From positions 1,302,001 to 1,366,000 of the forward strand of contig NZ_JACHLC010000001.1 of assembly GCF_014207845.1 (NCBI RefSeq): 64,000 bases of DNA, in the 5' to 3' direction. Both the position numbers and the translations under genes were made by a program. This document shows, piece after piece, positions 1 through 8,762 of the stretch; within the stretch, counting starts at the first letter, position 1; every line of letters starts with the position of its first letter. The notes beneath the pieces are model-generated. The model was not told where the DNA came from, did not search any database, and was given only the letters and a program-made list of their open reading frames with translations. The stretch is from Chryseobacterium shigense. GTDB lineage: Bacteria; Bacteroidota; Bacteroidia; Flavobacteriales; Weeksellaceae.

Positions 1-654
1 CTGAAAGAGTTTGATGAAGAGTTCAGAAATCTTACGGGAGAAGAATTTGTACGCCAGATCCTGATTGATAAGCTGAATGTAAAATACCTTATTATAGGCT
101 ATGATCATTCTTTCGGAAAAAATAAGAGCGGAAATTTTGAACTTCTTCAGAAACTTTCCAAGGAACTGGGTTTTGTGGTTGAACAAATGGAGGCTATTAA
201 TATCCATGAAAACAATATCAGCTCTACTAAAGTACGTAATGCCCTTCTTGCAGGAAATATTAAAGAGGCCAATGAAATGCTTGGTTACTCCTACTCTGTT
301 TCCGGAACTGTTGTTCATGGAAAAAAGATCGGAAGAACAATCGGTTATCCTACGGCCAATATTGATACTGAATCTATTAAACTTCTTCCTAAAAAAGGCG
401 CTTATATTGTAGAAACCGAAGTAAAAGGACAACAGTATAAAGGAATGCTCAGCGTTGGTACCAATCCTACCGTGAACGGAGAAAAATTAACCGTTGAAGT
501 TTATATCCTTGACTTTGAAGGTGATATTTACGACGAAAAAATCACGGTAAGGTTCAGGGATTTTCTTCATGACGAAATTAAATTCGAAGGTATTGAAAAG
601 CTTATCGAAAGACTGGATGAAGATAAAAGGCTTACTCAAGAATTTCAATTTTAA
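1..654 (+). CDS. ribF: Bifunctional riboflavin kinase/FAD synthetase, C-terminal part
   Basis: Converts riboflavin to FMN and FMN to FAD in the cytoplasm. The frame is open from base 1, so the gene starts upstream of the window; 217 residues are visible, about two thirds of the usual 300-310. The end of the adenylyltransferase domain shows DHSFG (visible residues 35-39) and ISSTKVR (73-79). The riboflavin kinase domain follows with GKKIGRTIGYPTAN (107-120), the ATP and flavin loop, and a GTNPT motif. The TAA stop overlaps the stop of the convergent YjbR gene within the bases TTAA. Identity is secure; only the start is missing. Confidence 0.95.
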   Translation: MKEFDEEFRNLTGEEFVRQILIDKLNVKYLIIGYDHSFGKNKSGNFELLQKLSKELGFVVEQMEAINIHENNISSTKVRNALLAGNIKEANEMLGYSYSVSGTVVHGKKIGRTIGYPTANIDTESIKLLPKKGAYIVETEVKGQQYKGMLSVGTNPTVNGEKLTVEVYILDFEGDIYDEKITVRFRDFLHDEIKFEGIEKLIERLDEDKRLTQEFQF

Positions 655-1004
655 CTGTTTATAATTTCCTCTTTCGCTTTTTTCGTTAAAGAATTAAATA
701 CCAGTTCATAAGACTGATCTATTAATTTAAAGATCAAATCTCTTTTTAAACCGTCTACCATTACGGAATTCCAGTGGGTTTTATTCATATGGAATGCTCC
801 TGTGATCTGTGGATGCTGTTCACGAAGTTCTGCACTCCATTCAGGATCTGTTTTCACATTTATATTTAACGGCTGCTTCTCCAAGGGCAGCAACAGGAAC
901 ATTTTTGTCCCTACTTTCATAACAAGGGTTTCGTTATCAAAAGGAAAAGTTTCCGTAACTCCTTTTTTGGCAAGACAATAGTCTAGAATTTCGTTAGCAT
1001 CCAT
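651..1004 (-). CDS. MmcQ/YjbR family protein
   Basis: A 117-residue protein of the MmcQ/YjbR family, a small fold with a CyaY-like part whose biochemical role is mostly unknown. It starts MDANEILDYC, has the family's early FPFDNETLVMKVG stretch and a central NKTHWNSV segment. The frame stays open to 1187, but that extension overlaps the divergent neighbour and has no protein character, so the ATG at 1004 is chosen. It faces ribF tail to tail. The start region abuts an 8-base periodic repeat at 1010-1041. Family call is good; function is not shown by the sequence. Confidence 0.85.
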   Translation of the reverse strand: MDANEILDYCLAKKGVTETFPFDNETLVMKVGTKMFLLLPLEKQPLNINVKTDPEWSAELREQHPQITGAFHMNKTHWNSVMVDGLKRDLIFKLIDQSYELVFNSLTKKAKEEIINS

Positions 1005-1009
1005 AGGGC

Positions 1010-1041
1010 AATTTGAAAATTTGAAAATGAGATAATTTGAA
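1010..1041. repeat. Octad array, consensus AATTTGAA
   Basis: Four consecutive 8-base words fill the space directly upstream of the YjbR start: AATTTGAA, AATTTGAA, AATGAGAT, AATTTGAA. Three of the four are identical. It belongs with the other 7- and 8-base arrays listed in this window. Confidence 0.75.
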
Positions 1042-1116
1042 TAAAATCTTTTAATTATTCCTCCAAATTTAGTAAATTTAAGAAAGAAAATACGATCCAC
1101 GCAAATTACAGTTATT

Positions 1117-1779
1117 ATGAAAGCTTTGATTATCGGCGCTACAGGCGCTACAGGAAAAGATCTGGTAAAGCAGCTACTGAACGACAAAGAGTTTGAGGAA
1201 GTCGATATCTTTGTAAGAAAGCCTGTCGATATTCAGAATGATAAGCTGAAAGTTCATGTCGTTGATTTTGAAAAACCTGAAGAGTGGAAAGACAAAGTGA
1301 AGGGCGATATTGCTTTCTCCTGCTTAGGAACGACTCTGAAAGACGCCGGAAGCAAAGAAGCGCAGAGAAAAGTAGATTTTAATTATCAATATGAATTTGC
1401 CAAAGCCGCTAAAGAAAATGAAGTGGAAGATTATATTCTTGTTTCAGCTTACGGGGCCAATCCTAAATCTAAAATTTTTTATTCTAAAATGAAAGGTGAA
1501 CTGGAAGAGGCTGTAAAGCAACTTCATTTCAATAAAATTACCATTTTTAAACCGGGAATGCTTGAAAGAAAAGATTCTGAAAGAACAGGAGAAGTGCTGG
1601 GAAGCAGGATTATTAAGTTTGCCAATAAACTGGGACTTCTGGAAAGTCAGAAACCCTTGCCTACAGATGTTTTAGCCAAAGCTATGATTAATTCTTCCAA
1701 AATAAAGAGTAATGGTTATTCCAGTATTAAGCTGGGAAATATTTTTTGTTTTGCGGAGAAAAGCAATGAGTCAAAGTAA
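1117..1779 (+). CDS. NAD(P)-binding Rossmann-fold protein
   Basis: A 220-residue atypical short-chain dehydrogenase resembling the NmrA/HTATIP2 (TIP30) group. The N-terminus MKALIIGATGATGKDL is the dinucleotide-binding GATGxTG loop at residues 7-13. SCLGTT near residue 70 and a YxxxK-like YSKMKGE near residue 127 fit the group, which usually acts as an oxidoreductase or redox sensor with no fixed substrate. It stands alone, divergent from the YjbR gene, with 112 bases between the two starts. Fold call is firm; substrate unknown. Confidence 0.85.
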   Translation: MKALIIGATGATGKDLVKQLLNDKEFEEVDIFVRKPVDIQNDKLKVHVVDFEKPEEWKDKVKGDIAFSCLGTTLKDAGSKEAQRKVDFNYQYEFAKAAKENEVEDYILVSAYGANPKSKIFYSKMKGELEEAVKQLHFNKITIFKPGMLERKDSERTGEVLGSRIIKFANKLGLLESQKPLPTDVLAKAMINSSKIKSNGYSSIKLGNIFCFAEKSNESK

Positions 1780-1890
1780 TAGACTATAAAACTTTGACCC
1801 TGCTCTTATGTATGTAAATCTGTTATGTTATAAAATCATACCTGAATGGGCATTATCTTATAATTTTAAAATTTCCGGATAATAATAACT

Positions 1891-3312
1891 TTATTGTTTT
1901 ATAAGTTTTTTAACTACAACTTTTCCGTTTTGTAATTCTGTTTTTGCAATGTATATTCCTTTTGGAAGATCAGAAACATTGGTATCATTTTCTTTTATTG
2001 TTCTCAAATGTTTACCATCTGCAGAATAAATTTCAATTTTATTTATTTTCTCATTAGCCTGAAAAATAACATTTGATTTTACCGGATTTTCAAAAAAGAC
2101 TGAATTTGAAAGATGAGCTTCGGTTGTTGATAAAGTTGGCAGCAGATTAAATTTTGCAGCATAAATATTATTATTGGTACCATTATTTATTTCTCCTGCA
2201 ACAAAAAAAGTTGTTGGAGAAATTACATTAAAACTTTCCGCCCATTCCTGGTAAGCATTGGTGTTGCCAACAAAAATACCATTGTTATTAAAGGAATTGT
2301 CAGGAGTTCCATTCGGGTTCAGCCTTGCTACCATTATATTTATGCTTCCATCTATACTTGCTCCACTCAGATAAATTTGGTTTGAAAAAGTTTTTAAACC
2401 GGATATGATTGTGTTTGCAAGCTGATAAGTCCCATTATTCGCAAAAGTAGTCATTACACTACCTGCAGGGGTATACTTTTTAACAGAAGTGGTAAAGGAA
2501 TTTTCATTGGATATACCATGAATTATATTGCCTGCATCATCTAAGGTTACATAATCGTAAGAATTTTCGTAATCAGCTAATGAAGAAAAAGAAGCTGTGT
2601 TAATTGTTCCATTGGTTCCAAATGTTGAATCAATAGTTCCATCAGTATTAAGAAGTGTAAGATATGTAGTATATGTCTGATTGTTGATTGATTTCACTAA
2701 TAATTTACCTCCGGGACCATTATAGACCCCATATATATTGCTAATTCCTGGAATATTTGCTGTTGAAACAATATTGCCTGCCGTCACGTCAATTTTCTGT
2801 AAAACACCTTGTGAGTTTTCAGTTTTGCCAATATATAAATAGTTTGAAAGTAGTACGCTTCCATTGCTGTAATTTGTACCTGATGCTATTGTAAAAACTC
2901 CATTTACACCAAAGGAACTATCCAAAGTTCCGTCAGGATTCAGTTTGATCAGGGTATTTTGGGCAGGATAAAAAATTAAAATTTTATTACCCATCAAATA
3001 AAGATTGGCCACATAAGCATCTGGATACTGAAAAGATGTAAAATATCCATTATTGGCAAATGTTGTATCAGTTGTACCATCAGCATTTAACCTTGAAATA
3101 AAAACTTCATGACTATTAGCCCCATTAATTCTCTGCCCCGAAATAATTACTTTACCATCCGGCTGAACAACGGAACTTATTACAGAGTCTCCATCTGTCT
3201 GATTACTTAAAACTGAAAAACCATTAGAACCAAAAGAACTGTCAGCAGTAACTGTCTGTGCATTAAGATAAAAAGCAGTAATTAAAGTAAAAGAAATAAA
3301 AAATTTTTTCAT
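1891..3312 (-). CDS. Delta-60 repeat protein with T9SS sorting domain
   Basis: A 473-residue secreted protein. A signal peptide (MKKFFISFTLITAFYLNAQ) is followed by at least five delta-60 type repeats, recognised by returning phrases such as LNxDGTxDxTFxxNG and QPDGKVIISG between residues about 25 and 375; these probably form beta-propeller-like blades. The last 75 or so residues form a type A T9SS tail with IYSADGKHLR, LPKGIYIAK and a basic end VVKKLIKQ. It is probably exported through the outer membrane by the PorSS and anchored or released. No catalytic motif is visible, so the role is unknown. Confidence 0.88.
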   Translation of the reverse strand: MKKFFISFTLITAFYLNAQTVTADSSFGSNGFSVLSNQTDGDSVISSVVQPDGKVIISGQRINGANSHEVFISRLNADGTTDTTFANNGYFTSFQYPDAYVANLYLMGNKILIFYPAQNTLIKLNPDGTLDSSFGVNGVFTIASGTNYSNGSVLLSNYLYIGKTENSQGVLQKIDVTAGNIVSTANIPGISNIYGVYNGPGGKLLVKSINNQTYTTYLTLLNTDGTIDSTFGTNGTINTASFSSLADYENSYDYVTLDDAGNIIHGISNENSFTTSVKKYTPAGSVMTTFANNGTYQLANTIISGLKTFSNQIYLSGASIDGSINIMVARLNPNGTPDNSFNNNGIFVGNTNAYQEWAESFNVISPTTFFVAGEINNGTNNNIYAAKFNLLPTLSTTEAHLSNSVFFENPVKSNVIFQANEKINKIEIYSADGKHLRTIKENDTNVSDLPKGIYIAKTELQNGKVVVKKLIKQ

Positions 3313-3666
3313 GATATGTGTTTAAATATTTTTCTGAATTTCCGAAAAGAATATCAACATTATTTTTAAAAAAATATGATATACTTCGGTTTTATATATT
3401 CCTCAAAAGTATTCAATTTAACCTCAAATAAATACTAAAATTCAATATTTATTATCAATTACACAAAAAAACATCTTCTTACTATTAAAATAATAAATTT
3501 ATCAACCAAAAATTTAAAAATTTATTGAAATTTTCAATTTAAACGCACATATTAGATTAATAACAATTTTAGATCATTTTAAAACTGCTTTTGATCCTTC
3601 TAATTTTTAGGATATTTGCATAAAAAAGTGGAAAAAATCCACTTTATATAAATCATTTTTAAGTTT
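3313..3666. other. AT-rich intergenic region, 354 bases
   Basis: Very AT-rich and without a credible gene. The only clear element is the terminator at 3625-3645 for the peroxidase gene. A promoter for the T9SS gene should lie near 3320-3400 but no convincing -7/-33 pair was found. Confidence 0.6.
3625..3645 (-). terminator. Intrinsic terminator after glutathione peroxidase
   Basis: Arms AAAGTGGA (3625-3632) and TCCACTTT (3638-3645) form an 8-bp stem with a 5-base loop, followed on the minus strand by T-rich sequence, about 20 bases after the peroxidase stop. Confidence 0.7.
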
Positions 3667-4242
3667 TTATTTCAGATACTTTGTAATAGCTTCATCCGTA
3701 GGCTTTGTAGTACTTACGAAGGTATCTATTAATTTACCGTTTTCATCAAGCAGGAATTTTGTGAAATTCCACAGGATTGTAGTGTTCTTTACTCCGTTCA
3801 GGTCTTTTTCTGTCAAATATTTAAAGATTGGTGCTGTATCATCTCCTTTCACAGAAACTTTAGCAGCCAAAGGAAAAGTTACTCCATAATTTTTCTGGCA
3901 AAAAGCTCCGATCTCGGTATTGGTTCCGGGCTCCTGGCCTCCGAAGTTGTTGGCAGGAAAACCTATAATCACAAGTTTGTCTTTATATTCTTCGTACACT
4001 TTTTCCAGATCTGCATACTGCGGTGTAAATCCACATTCTGATGCTGTATTGACAATAAGGATTTTTTTTCCTTTAAAATCTGCAAAATTGATTTCTTTGC
4101 CATCAAGGCTTTCCACTTTGAAATCATATATTGTTTTTCCCATAAGTTCTTTGGTTTTAGCTTGAGAAATTTCACTTTTCTGGTTGGTACAACTCTGTAA
4201 AAATGCTACAAAAGAAAGCAGCAATAAGAAAACCTTTTTCAT
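3667..4242 (-). CDS. Glutathione peroxidase family lipoprotein
   Basis: A 191-residue thiol peroxidase of the GPx family, reducing hydrogen or lipid peroxides; in bacteria the reductant is usually thioredoxin. A lipoprotein signal ends in the lipobox LQSC (Cys18), so the enzyme is probably held in a membrane facing the periplasm. The peroxidatic residue is Cys70 in NTASECGFT, not selenocysteine. GFPANNFGGQEPG (94-106) and ILWNFTKF (W158, N159) complete the catalytic tetrad region, and Cys115 may be the resolving cysteine. It lies 42 bases after a LolA-like gene and has its own terminator. Confidence 0.92.
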   Translation of the reverse strand: MKKVFLLLLSFVAFLQSCTNQKSEISQAKTKELMGKTIYDFKVESLDGKEINFADFKGKKILIVNTASECGFTPQYADLEKVYEEYKDKLVIIGFPANNFGGQEPGTNTEIGAFCQKNYGVTFPLAAKVSVKGDDTAPIFKYLTEKDLNGVKNTTILWNFTKFLLDENGKLIDTFVSTTKPTDEAITKYLK

Positions 4243-4284
4243 TCCTATAAATTTTATTTGGCAGTTTGCCGTTAAAAAATGTAA

Positions 4285-4947
4285 TTAAAATTTAAATGTA
4301 TTGGCAGGAAAAACCTTATTAACATCTATTCTGTTCAGGATCATAACGAAGTCTCCATCTTTTTTAGTACTTGAAGATTCAATTCTGAAGGGCATTGAAA
4401 GATTTCCAACTTTTTTATAATCAGCGTATGTCAACGTTTCATCTTTTTTAACTTCTCTTAAAAGCATATACGTTTTCACATCAAAATAATAAATATTCTT
4501 ATTTACATTTTTGGTAAGTTCCACCTTGTGGCAGTAGATTTCGCCCACTTTTTCTTTTCCCAGATATTTGGCATCAAAGCCTTTGCTTTCCCAGTCGATA
4601 AAATCGTTGTCAAAACTTTCCGGTACATAATCAGCATAAACCTGAATTTTATTGGCTGCATAGTTCATTGCATAGCCTTTAGTACCGTCATAACCTTCTA
4701 TTGCTGTTTCTTTTCCGTTAATAGTAATTACTGTTTTAGTAAGATTGGGACGCTGCTGGTAGATTTTTATAGGATATTCATCTTTAATCCCTAAAATTAC
4801 TTTTCCCTGCAGCAATACTGAATTTAAGAGCTTCCAATTCGTTAATCCTCCTGATAGCTCTATATTTTTTTCTATAATTTCTTTTGCGGTCTGTGCAAAG
4901 GACAACTGCGAAAGTATCAGTACGAATACTAAAAGTATTTTCTTCAT
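4285..4947 (-). CDS. LolA-like exported protein
   Basis: A 220-residue exported protein with signal peptide MKKILLVFVLILSQLSFAQ and no lipobox. The mature part resembles outer-membrane lipoprotein-sorting (LolA/LolB fold) proteins of Bacteroidota: alternating beta segments with YDGTKGYAMN near residue 85, a KNIYYFDVKTYML strand near 150 and the conclusion PFRIESSS. Such proteins bind lipid or lipoprotein in the periplasm, but many members are uncharacterised. It is preceded by a good Bacteroidota promoter and followed by the peroxidase gene, with which it may be co-transcribed. Confidence 0.7.
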   Translation of the reverse strand: MKKILLVFVLILSQLSFAQTAKEIIEKNIELSGGLTNWKLLNSVLLQGKVILGIKDEYPIKIYQQRPNLTKTVITINGKETAIEGYDGTKGYAMNYAANKIQVYADYVPESFDNDFIDWESKGFDAKYLGKEKVGEIYCHKVELTKNVNKNIYYFDVKTYMLLREVKKDETLTYADYKKVGNLSMPFRIESSSTKKDGDFVMILNRIDVNKVFPANTFKF

Positions 4948-4964
4948 TAATCTTATTTATATTT

Positions 4965-4996
4965 CAAATATAAGGGGAATTGGGCTAAAAAGCAAA
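4965..4996 (-). promoter_or_regulatory. Bacteroidota promoter for the LolA-like gene
   Basis: Read on the minus strand: -33 TTTG (4993-4996), 20 bases, then -7 TATATTTG (4965-4972), matching TTTG-N19-21-TAnnTTTG. Predicted leader about 13 bases. Confidence 0.75.
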
Positions 4997-5038
4997 GAAA
5001 GTACAAGGTGAACTGACTTATTTGTTACCGATTATACT

Positions 5039-5761
5039 TCAGATTAATTTTCTGGCTTTTTCAAGATCTTCCGGGGTGTCAATCCCTACTCCGATAAAGT
5101 TTGTTTCTATTAACTTAATCTTCATTCCGTACTCCAGGTAACGGATACATTCTATTTTCTCCGATATTTCAAGAGGTTTCATTTCCAGTTTGGAGAACTG
5201 AAGCAGTGCATGTTTTCTGAATGCATATACTCCGATGTGCTTGAAATAGTTTACATCATAAGAAATTTCCCTGTGGAAAGGAATTACAGAACGGCTGAAG
5301 TAAAGGGCAAAACCATTGTTGTCCGTAATTACTTTTACATTATTCGGATTTTCAATTTCTTCTTTTTCTGTCAGTTTTATTTTTAATGAGGCCAGTGAAA
5401 TTTCCTGATTATCGTCTTCTTGGAAAACTTCGATCAGTTGTTGTAAAGGTTCTAATTTAAGGAAAGGCTCATCTCCCTGTACATTGATTACAATATCACA
5501 GTCGATATTCTGCACGGCCTCAGCAATACGGTCACTGCCGGTTTCATGCTGCCCGGTCATTACTGCTTTTCCTCCGTTGTTTACAATTTCATCAAAAATA
5601 ATTTCTGAATCCGTTGCAACAAATACTTCATCGAACAGCCCTGTTTCCACAACATTCTGATAGGTTGTAGTAATGACTGTTTTTTCACCTAATATCTGCA
5701 TAAGTTTTGCAGGAAAACGGCTTGCTTCGTAACGGGCAGGAATGACGGCTATGATTTTCAT
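5039..5761 (-). CDS. kdsB: 3-deoxy-manno-octulosonate cytidylyltransferase
   Basis: Couples CTP to Kdo to give CMP-Kdo, the activated sugar for the lipopolysaccharide inner core; cytoplasmic. The 240 residues match family length. [14 protein letters not shown] (8-21) is the nucleotide-binding signature, VQGDEP (94-99) carries the metal-binding aspartate, and [10 protein letters not shown] plus [14 protein letters not shown] near the C-terminus are typical. It stands alone, a common arrangement for kdsB in Bacteroidota. Identity is secure. Confidence 0.96.
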   Translation of the reverse strand: MKIIAVIPARYEASRFPAKLMQILGEKTVITTTYQNVVETGLFDEVFVATDSEIIFDEIVNNGGKAVMTGQHETGSDRIAEAVQNIDCDIVINVQGDEPFLKLEPLQQLIEVFQEDDNQEISLASLKIKLTEKEEIENPNNVKVITDNNGFALYFSRSVIPFHREISYDVNYFKHIGVYAFRKHALLQFSKLEMKPLEISEKIECIRYLEYGMKIKLIETNFIGVGIDTPEDLEKARKLI

Positions 5762-5772
5762 TTATAATTAAG

Positions 5773-5800
5773 ATATAAGTTATGAATTATGAGTTTAGAT
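5773..5800. repeat. Heptad array around TTATGAA
   Basis: Four consecutive 7-base words, ATATAAG, TTATGAA, TTATGAG, TTTAGAT, lie just upstream of kdsB and run over the stop codon of the next gene (5787-5789). This is weaker than the other arrays because both flanks are AT-rich. Confidence 0.45.
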
Positions 5801-6356
5801 AATTCGTTAAAAAGATAATTCCATAGATCCAAGAGACATACAGAAATGAATAAAAAAGTCCAAAAGATAAACTTTTTAGCAGATTTCCTTTACAATGTCT
5901 CGAATTTTTAAATACCAGACGTAAAGCTCGGAAAAAAATCCAATATAACATCGCCGTAAAAAATAAAATGGCTGCCCAAAACAAAAATCCTAAAAAGTAT
6001 AAAAGAAATACAAAAACAATCGTAAACACAAACCATAAAACAACAGATAATATGGCAGCTGCTATGCTATCACCAATAACGGGAGGATCAAAATCGAAAC
6101 TACCAACTGTGGGAGCATTATCAGAATAGCTTTTTAATTTTTGTTTATTTAATACACTTCCGACATTTTCTTTTAATTTCAGACCATAATACAATCCCAA
6201 GCTTATAAAAAGGAAAAAAGTGACTGCTAAAATCGAAGTTGATACTATAGAGTTTTGGAATAAAGACCGGTGAGAATTTGTTCCTGAAAGCCAGACACTC
6301 AGAATAACCAAAATGAAAATTCCTAAGGTTGAATAACTTAGTAATTTGGTTTCCAT
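5787..6356 (-). CDS. Hypothetical integral membrane protein
   Basis: About 189 residues with four strongly hydrophobic segments (roughly residues 8-25, 40-58, 100-130 and 165-185 from the METKLLSY start). No recognised domain. Two starts are possible: ATG at 6356, preceded by GGAAAG at Shine-Dalgarno distance, or GTG at 6380, which adds eight residues. The ATG is preferred. The upstream space is occupied by a REP-like hairpin and an octad array, so the gene may be transcribed on its own. Function unknown. Confidence 0.7.
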   Translation of the reverse strand: METKLLSYSTLGIFILVILSVWLSGTNSHRSLFQNSIVSTSILAVTFFLFISLGLYYGLKLKENVGSVLNKQKLKSYSDNAPTVGSFDFDPPVIGDSIAAAILSVVLWFVFTIVFVFLLYFLGFLFWAAILFFTAMLYWIFFRALRLVFKNSRHCKGNLLKSLSFGLFYSFLYVSWIYGIIFLTNYLNS

Positions 6357-6403
6357 AAAAGGCTTTCCGGGAAGATTCACTTTGTTTATATCCTTTTAAA
6401 AAC

Positions 6404-6479
6404 GCTTCGACTCCGCTCAGCGTGACACTGCTAATACTAAGTGTTTGTGAAAACGTGTCATGCTGAATGAAGCCGAAGC
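6404..6479. repeat. REP-like inverted repeat with TTCGACTCCGCTCAG core
   Basis: Left arm 6404-6427 and right arm 6456-6479 are 24 bases each and complementary except at five positions. All five differences are transitions, so in RNA they could be G-U pairs. The loop is 28 bases. The left arm plus ten following bases recurs in diverged form at 27721-27754. There is no transposase nearby. Confidence 0.85.
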
Positions 6480-6521
6480 ATATGTTTTCCAATATAACAG
6501 TAACCATTTTTGTATGTAAAC

Positions 6522-6561
6522 ATTGGTAAACTGTTAGATTGATACATTGTTAGATTGAAAA
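6522..6561. repeat. Octad array, consensus ATTGNTAN
   Basis: Five consecutive 8-base words: ATTGGTAA, ACTGTTAG, ATTGATAC, ATTGTTAG, ATTGAAAA. It ends two bases before the aminotransferase stop codon. Confidence 0.75.
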
Positions 6562-6563
6562 AA

Positions 6564-7817
6564 CTATTTAAGATTATTCAAAGCATTTTCCAATTTTGGA
6601 AGCATTACTTTGATCTCATCAACAGCCAAACCGCCTACAGAGGCACGGAACCAAGGCTCAGATTTTGCTTCCCCGAAGGCTGAGAAAGGAACTAAGGCTA
6701 CTCCGGCATCATTAATTAAATAGAAAACCAAATCAGAAGAATTCTCAATAACAGAGCCATCCGGTTTTGTTTTCCCGATATAGTCTAATTTAATGGTAAG
6801 GTACAAAGCCCCCATTGGCTCAATACTTTCTACTGCCAATCCTTTTTGTTTTAAATCCTGGATTCCACCGTGAAGAACTTTTAAGCTTTCTTCTAATTTT
6901 CCTTTGAAATCTTCTACGAAAACATTTACATTGTCGGGGTTTTCAAAGAATTTTGCAGTAGCTTCCTGCTCAGGTTTCGGTGCCCAGGCTCCAACGTGAG
7001 TCAGTAAAGCTTTCATTTTATCAAGAATATGAGCAGGCCCGAATCCCCACCCTACACGTACTCCGGTTGCAGCAAGGCATTTGGAGATACCGTCGATATA
7101 AATAGTGTATTCTTTCAGTTCAGGGAAAAGGGAAACCGGATCTACGTGCTGTGCACCGAAAGTAAGATTGGAATAGATCTGATCGTACATCAGGTACAAT
7201 GGCTTTTCGTTTTCACCTCTCTTTTTATTTTCTTCCAAAACCAGTTCGCAGATCGATGAAAGCTGCTCTTTTGTGAACATGGTTCCTGTAGGATTCAGCG
7301 GTGAACACAGTGCCAAAAGAACTGCACCTCCTAAATGAGGTCTCAGATCGTCTGCTGTAGGAAGGAAATTGTTTTCTTCTGTTGTTTTTACTTCTACTGC
7401 TTCTGCAGAAGTAAGATAAGCATAATGGTTGTTGTTCCATGATGGTGTAGGATATACTACTTTATCACCTTCGTCTACAATTGTTTTATAAACTGCATAA
7501 ATCAATGGTCTTGATCCGGCAGTAATTAAAATATCGTTGGGTGAATAATCCAGGTTCCATCTGTTTTTTAAGTCTTTGGAAACTTCCTGTCTTAAAGATA
7601 AAAGTCCGTTGGCTGGCGGATAATTCGTAAGATTATTCTGATATGCTTTCTGAATCTCTTCTTTCAGCAGTGCCGGAATGGGATAGAGATTAGAATTCAG
7701 GTCACCAATAGTAAGATTGGCTATTTCCGCTCCTTTTGCCTTTAAATCATTTACTTCATTACCAATTTTTACAATTTCGGAACCAATCAGGTTCGCCGCT
7801 AATTTTGAAACTTTCAC
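6564..7817 (-). CDS. PLP-dependent class I/II aminotransferase
   Basis: A 417-residue fold-type I aminotransferase of the aspartate aminotransferase superfamily; cytoplasmic transfer of an amino group between an amino acid and a 2-oxo acid. The PLP lysine is Lys246 in DGISKCLAATG, with NPTGT (175-179) and YDQIY (211-215, Asp212 contacting the pyridine nitrogen) and the substrate-carboxylate arginine probably in WFRASVGG near the C-terminus. The start is GTG at 7817 (V-K-V-S-K), with no better ATG nearby. Substrate cannot be fixed from sequence. Confidence 0.9.
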   Translation of the reverse strand: MKVSKLAANLIGSEIVKIGNEVNDLKAKGAEIANLTIGDLNSNLYPIPALLKEEIQKAYQNNLTNYPPANGLLSLRQEVSKDLKNRWNLDYSPNDILITAGSRPLIYAVYKTIVDEGDKVVYPTPSWNNNHYAYLTSAEAVEVKTTEENNFLPTADDLRPHLGGAVLLALCSPLNPTGTMFTKEQLSSICELVLEENKKRGENEKPLYLMYDQIYSNLTFGAQHVDPVSLFPELKEYTIYIDGISKCLAATGVRVGWGFGPAHILDKMKALLTHVGAWAPKPEQEATAKFFENPDNVNVFVEDFKGKLEESLKVLHGGIQDLKQKGLAVESIEPMGALYLTIKLDYIGKTKPDGSVIENSSDLVFYLINDAGVALVPFSAFGEAKSEPWFRASVGGLAVDEIKVMLPKLENALNNLK

Positions 7818-7839
7818 TTTATTTCTTATTTAAATTTAT

Positions 7840-8748
7840 TTAATATTCTCTTTCAATATGTATTCTCTTATGAATTTCTTCTTCAGGAACTTTAGCATCA
7901 AAAAGGCTCATTAATTCTTTTGATTTTTTAGCAACATCTGAATTCGGATATTTCCTGATAATCCTGTTGAATTCTTCCCTGTTTTCATCATATATCGTTC
8001 CGTCGGAATGCTCATGAGTGGGAGTATTATCCATCCCGAAAAGATAATCGTACAGATAATTACCGTACATTTCTTTCACCCTGGAAATTAAAGGGCTTTC
8101 AGGATATTTTTTTATGAAATTTTCCCAAAATACTGTTCTTTCTCCCAACTCTTTCCAGGAAATTACCAATCCTGCATCCGCTGAATAAAGACCTTTACTT
8201 TCTTTTGAAAGCTGCCCAATATAACTATTATAATCCGGAGTTACTTTATCCTTAAAAAGAGAAAAGTAATGCTCCGGGAAAGACCAGATCTCGGTATAAC
8301 CTTCTCCTACTTCTGTAAATTCAAGGCCTCCTTTTTTAAGCTGGGTACTGAGTTCCTTTATATTTTCAGGAAATTTGTAACGGTTACTTTCAGAGTCATA
8401 ATAATTAACATATTCATCCAGAACTTTACTCAGATTTTCACTTAAACAGGCTGTATATTTCTCACGAATTTTAATATAATCTTCGTATAATTTATCATTC
8501 TGTCCGGGCGAATTCCGCGCAATTTCTTTTTCCGCTTTTTGCTGGTACCACTGAAGTGCCGCGATATAATCTTCTGTTTTATTTTTAGAAGAACACACAG
8601 TATCAACAGGTTTGAACAGGTCTTCCTTTGTTTCTGTTTTTGAAACCGTATCTTTTTGAATCTTTCCTTCAGAAGTTTTTGACGTTTCTTTTTTACAGGA
8701 AAAAATACAAACCAACAGAATAAAAGCTGATAAACTCTTTTTTACCAT
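7840..8748 (-). CDS. Hypothetical lipoprotein
   Basis: A 302-residue predicted lipoprotein: the signal ends IFSC followed by KKETSKTS. The mature protein is charged and probably helical, with IRKYPNSDVAKKSKEL near the C-terminus and KKYPESPLISRVKEM about 65 residues before it. These look like two TPR-like helical motifs of the kind that begin with a YP turn. It follows the phosphohexomutase gene by 14 bases and probably shares its transcript. Function unknown. Confidence 0.75.
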   Translation of the reverse strand: MVKKSLSAFILLVCIFSCKKETSKTSEGKIQKDTVSKTETKEDLFKPVDTVCSSKNKTEDYIAALQWYQQKAEKEIARNSPGQNDKLYEDYIKIREKYTACLSENLSKVLDEYVNYYDSESNRYKFPENIKELSTQLKKGGLEFTEVGEGYTEIWSFPEHYFSLFKDKVTPDYNSYIGQLSKESKGLYSADAGLVISWKELGERTVFWENFIKKYPESPLISRVKEMYGNYLYDYLFGMDNTPTHEHSDGTIYDENREEFNRIIRKYPNSDVAKKSKELMSLFDAKVPEEEIHKRIHIEREY

Positions 8749-8762
8749 TTTCTAAAGTAAGA

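Noticed and set aside
3667..4242. Selenocysteine in glutathione peroxidase
   Set aside because: The catalytic codon encodes Cys70 and there is no in-frame TGA or SECIS-like hairpin.
6404..6479. Insertion sequence ends
   Set aside because: The inverted repeat resembles IS termini, but the loop is only 28 bases and no transposase or target duplication is visible.
6145..6507. 120-codon minus-strand frame over the membrane gene start
   Set aside because: It runs through the REP-like hairpin and overlaps the membrane protein gene in another frame, so it is not a separate gene.
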